Source: JBDTSW01 sp963782605
Lineage (GTDB): Bacteria; Actinomycetota; Thermoleophilia; Solirubrobacterales; 70-9
DNA: 64,000 nucleotides
Direction of reading: 5' to 3'
Assembly: GCA_963782605.1 (NCBI GenBank)
Contig: CAWAKK010000009.1
Span: 62,001-126,000 of the forward strand
How positions within the stretch are numbered: the first letter of the stretch is position 1; every line of letters starts with the position of its first letter. A program made the translations under genes and the position numbers. The notes below the pieces were generated by a model. The model worked only from the letters and a program-made list of their open reading frames with translations. It was not told the DNA's origin and ran no database searches. Below are positions 62,182-64,000 of this stretch, in pieces.

Positions 62182-62640
62182 GTGAACGGCTTGAGTTTCG
62201 AGGTGCGCGCAGCGCGGCCGGGGGAGGAGGAGCGGCTGCTCGCGGGCTACCAATGGCTGTTCGCGCCTCCGGGCCATCAACCGCCGCAGTGGGAGCCGAA
62301 GCGAGCGATCGTCGCGCTTCGGTCGGCGATCGACGAAAACGACGCGGTCTTCCTGATCGCAGAGGACGGAGATCGCCTCGTCGGCATCTGCAGCGTCTAC
62401 TTCGACATGCACTCGGTGCGCTACGGCCACCGCGCCTGGGTCGAGGACCTCGCGGTGGACCCCAAGCGCCGCTCCGAAGGGATCGGCAAGGCGCTCCTCG
62501 ACGCGGCCAAGGGCTGGGCGCGCGAGCGCGGGGCAACCCATCTCGAGCTGGACTCAGCCGAGACCCGCCACGACGCGCATCGTTTCTACGAGCGCGAACG
62601 CCCGAGCTGGACCTCGCGCCAATTCTCCTGGGAGCTCTAG
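62182..62640 (+). CDS. GNAT family N-acetyltransferase
   Basis: 152 residues. Acetyl-CoA binding loop VEDLAVDPKRRSEGIGKALLDAA (R/Q-x-x-G-x-G/A variant) near residues 88-110, preceded by FLIAEDGDRLVGICSVYF and followed by HLELDSAETRHDAHRFYERE. Substrate unknown. GTG start at 62182. Divergent from mcl. Confidence 0.87.
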   Translation: MNGLSFEVRAARPGEEERLLAGYQWLFAPPGHQPPQWEPKRAIVALRSAIDENDAVFLIAEDGDRLVGICSVYFDMHSVRYGHRAWVEDLAVDPKRRSEGIGKALLDAAKGWARERGATHLELDSAETRHDAHRFYERERPSWTSRQFSWEL

Positions 62641-62722
62641 CTCGCTTGCGATGGGATGGGGTGCCCGGCTTGCCAGGGCGGCAATTATCCTTGAGCGTCC
62701 GCGACACCGGACACGAGGAGCC

Positions 62723-63931
62723 ATGGCAGTAGCGACCGCCGATCAGGAGAAGACCGACGAGCAGCAGGCGATCACCGAGATGGTGCGCCAGTTCGTCGAC
62801 AACGAGATCCTTCCGGTCGCGGAGGAGTTCGACCACGAGGACAAGTTTCCCGAGGCGATCGTCGAGCAGATGAAGGAGCTCGGGCTCTTCGGGGTGACGA
62901 TCCCCGAGGAGTACGGCGGCATGGGCCTCGACTTGACGACCTACGCGATGATCGTCGAGGAGCTCTCGCGCGGTTGGATCTCGATCTCCGGCGTGATCAA
63001 CACCCACTTCATCGGCTCCTACCTGCTGCTGAAGTTCGGGACGGACGAACAGCGCGAGACGTTCCTGCCGAAGATGGTGACGGGGGAGATTCGTGCAGCC
63101 TTCTCGCTCTCGGAACCCGAGGTGGGTTCCGATGTCCAGGGCATCAAATCCACGGCCAAGCGCGCCGACGACGGCGCCTGGGAGCTGAATGGCCAGAAGA
63201 TGTGGGTCACCAACGGGCTCGGCTCCGGGCTCGTGTTCGTGCTCATGAAGTCGGACACCAAGGCCGACCCGCCGTACAAGGGGATGACCTGCTTCATCAC
63301 CGAGAAGGAGCCGTGGGCGGACAAGAACACGGGTGAGTTCGAGGGCCTCGAGATCCCGCCGAAGATCAAGAAGATGGGCTACAAGGGCGTCGAGTCCACC
63401 GAGCTCGTCTACAACGGCTACCGCTGCCCGCCCGAGCGCGTCCTCGGCGGCGAGGATGGCGTCGGCCAGGGCTTCAGGCAGATGATGGACGCGCTCGAGG
63501 TGGGCCGCGTGAACGTGGCCGCTCGCGGCGTCGGGGTCGCGCAGCGCGCGCTTGAGCTGGCGCTGCGCTACTCGCAGGAGCGAAAGACGTTCGGGAAGCC
63601 GATCGCCCAGCACCAGGCGATCCAGTTCAAGCTCGCCGAGATGGCGACGAAGGTGGAGGCAGCTCGCCTGCTCACGATGAAGGCGGCCCGCATGAAGGAC
63701 GCGGGCGAGCGTTCCGACCTCGAGGCCGGCATGGCCAAGCTCTTTGCCGCCGAGACCGCCAAGGAGGTGGTCGAGGAGTGCTTCCGAATCCACGGCGGCT
63801 ACGGCTACTCGAAGGAGTACGAGGTCGAGCGCCTTTACCGTGACGCCCCCCTCCTCATCATCGGCGAGGGCACGTCCGAGATCCAGAAGATGGTGATCGG
63901 GAAGAAGCTCCTCGAGAGGAACAGAATATGA
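62723..63931 (+). CDS. Acyl-CoA dehydrogenase
   Basis: 402 residues. Flavoprotein that desaturates acyl-CoA at alpha-beta and passes electrons to ETF. FAD/substrate segments: FGVTIPEEYGGMGLDLTTYAMIVEELSRG, AAFSLSEPEVGSDVQGIKSTA and GQKMWVTNG. ERKTFGKPIAQHQAIQFKLAEMATKVEAARLL and GGYGYSKEYEVERLYRDAPLLIIGEGTSEIQ end the family pattern. The Glu in GEGTSEI region is at the usual SCAD-type catalytic base site. ATG at 62723 with GAGGAG upstream. The next gene overlaps its stop. Confidence 0.93.
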   Translation: MAVATADQEKTDEQQAITEMVRQFVDNEILPVAEEFDHEDKFPEAIVEQMKELGLFGVTIPEEYGGMGLDLTTYAMIVEELSRGWISISGVINTHFIGSYLLLKFGTDEQRETFLPKMVTGEIRAAFSLSEPEVGSDVQGIKSTAKRADDGAWELNGQKMWVTNGLGSGLVFVLMKSDTKADPPYKGMTCFITEKEPWADKNTGEFEGLEIPPKIKKMGYKGVESTELVYNGYRCPPERVLGGEDGVGQGFRQMMDALEVGRVNVAARGVGVAQRALELALRYSQERKTFGKPIAQHQAIQFKLAEMATKVEAARLLTMKAARMKDAGERSDLEAGMAKLFAAETAKEVVEECFRIHGGYGYSKEYEVERLYRDAPLLIIGEGTSEIQKMVIGKKLLERNRI

Positions 63932-64000
63932 GCACGACTGAGCTGATCGAGCAGGCCGTCGCGGGCCTACAGCGCGAGGTTCCCTCGCTCGCGAAGCTGA
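63928..64000 (+). CDS. Unknown gene, first 24 codons only
   Basis: The ATG overlaps the acyl-CoA dehydrogenase stop (ATGA), so it is translationally coupled. The visible start reads STTELIEQAVAGLQREVPSL, amphipathic and helical. The rest lies beyond the window. No family can be assigned. Confidence 0.5.
   Translation, partial: MSTTELIEQAVAGLQREVPSLAKL

Overview
The window is high-GC (roughly 70 percent), densely coded bacterial chromosome. Together, type-A RNase P RNA, a Gram-positive-type LexA with CGAACATGTGTTC boxes, GTP-dependent PEP carboxykinase, GTG and TTG starts, an Rv2578c-like radical SAM protein and a c-di-AMP riboswitch point to an actinobacterium. Thermoleophilia (Solirubrobacterales or a relative) is the best guess; this is inferred from gene content and not tested by phylogeny. 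No insertion sequence, prophage, CRISPR array or rRNA was seen.

Layout. 0-8 kb: 5' part of nadB, a histone-deacetylase-family hydrolase, a coiled-coil/HhH protein with a glycosyltransferase, an orphan Flp pilin, then rph-rdgB-CDF transporter and several small genes. 7-14 kb: tldD/tldE, a YdeI-like protein, an ECF sigma factor fused to an anti-sigma-like zinc motif, and an AAA ATPase preceded by operator-like repeats. 13.9-21 kb: a cytochrome c maturation region in two blocks (ccmG-ccmH and ccmE-ccmF-ccmI-like). Between them lie tRNA-Gly(CCC), a PAS-GGDEF cyclase, a lipoprotein glutathione peroxidase and an SDR. Then come secG and a short solute-binding lipoprotein. 22-28 kb: DUF4396 with a CsoR-like operator, hydroxypyruvate isomerase and tartronate semialdehyde reductase, hemerythrin, tRNA-Leu(GAG), lexA with its SOS box, rnpB and a sulfatase.

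28-46 kb: DUF1761, a c-di-AMP riboswitch controlling an RlpA-like protein, an AhpD-like protein, glutamine synthetase, a ZIP transporter, and a DUF1800-DUF1501-cupredoxin operon. A five-gene minus-strand operon follows (class III aminotransferase, L7/L12-like small protein, DCC thiol protein, YyaL-type DUF255, SnoaL-like), then a VOC dioxygenase-HtrA pair, an SOS-controlled radical SAM protein and a GGDEF/HD-GYP protein. 46-64 kb: acetate uptake and activation (DUF485-actP-acs); a glycan-like operon (adenylate-forming ligase, glycosyltransferase, pyruvyl transferase, dioxygenase remnant) divergent from a PP-loop protein; sucCD with a ferredoxin; GTP-PEPCK; malyl-CoA lyase with a thioesterase; and an acyl-CoA dehydrogenase.

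Together the genes describe an aerobic heterotroph that can take up acetate, pass C2/C4 acids through succinyl- or malyl-CoA and PEPCK, and mature c-type cytochromes by System I. It signals with both c-di-GMP and c-di-AMP.

Data-quality point: twelve genes between 29.1 and 53.5 kb carry about fifteen reading-frame breaks. Most are one-base changes, often in short C or G runs, and conserved motifs are intact on both sides. The first 29 kb and last 10 kb have none that I can see. I annotate these as single genes with probable sequence errors. True pseudogenization cannot be excluded.
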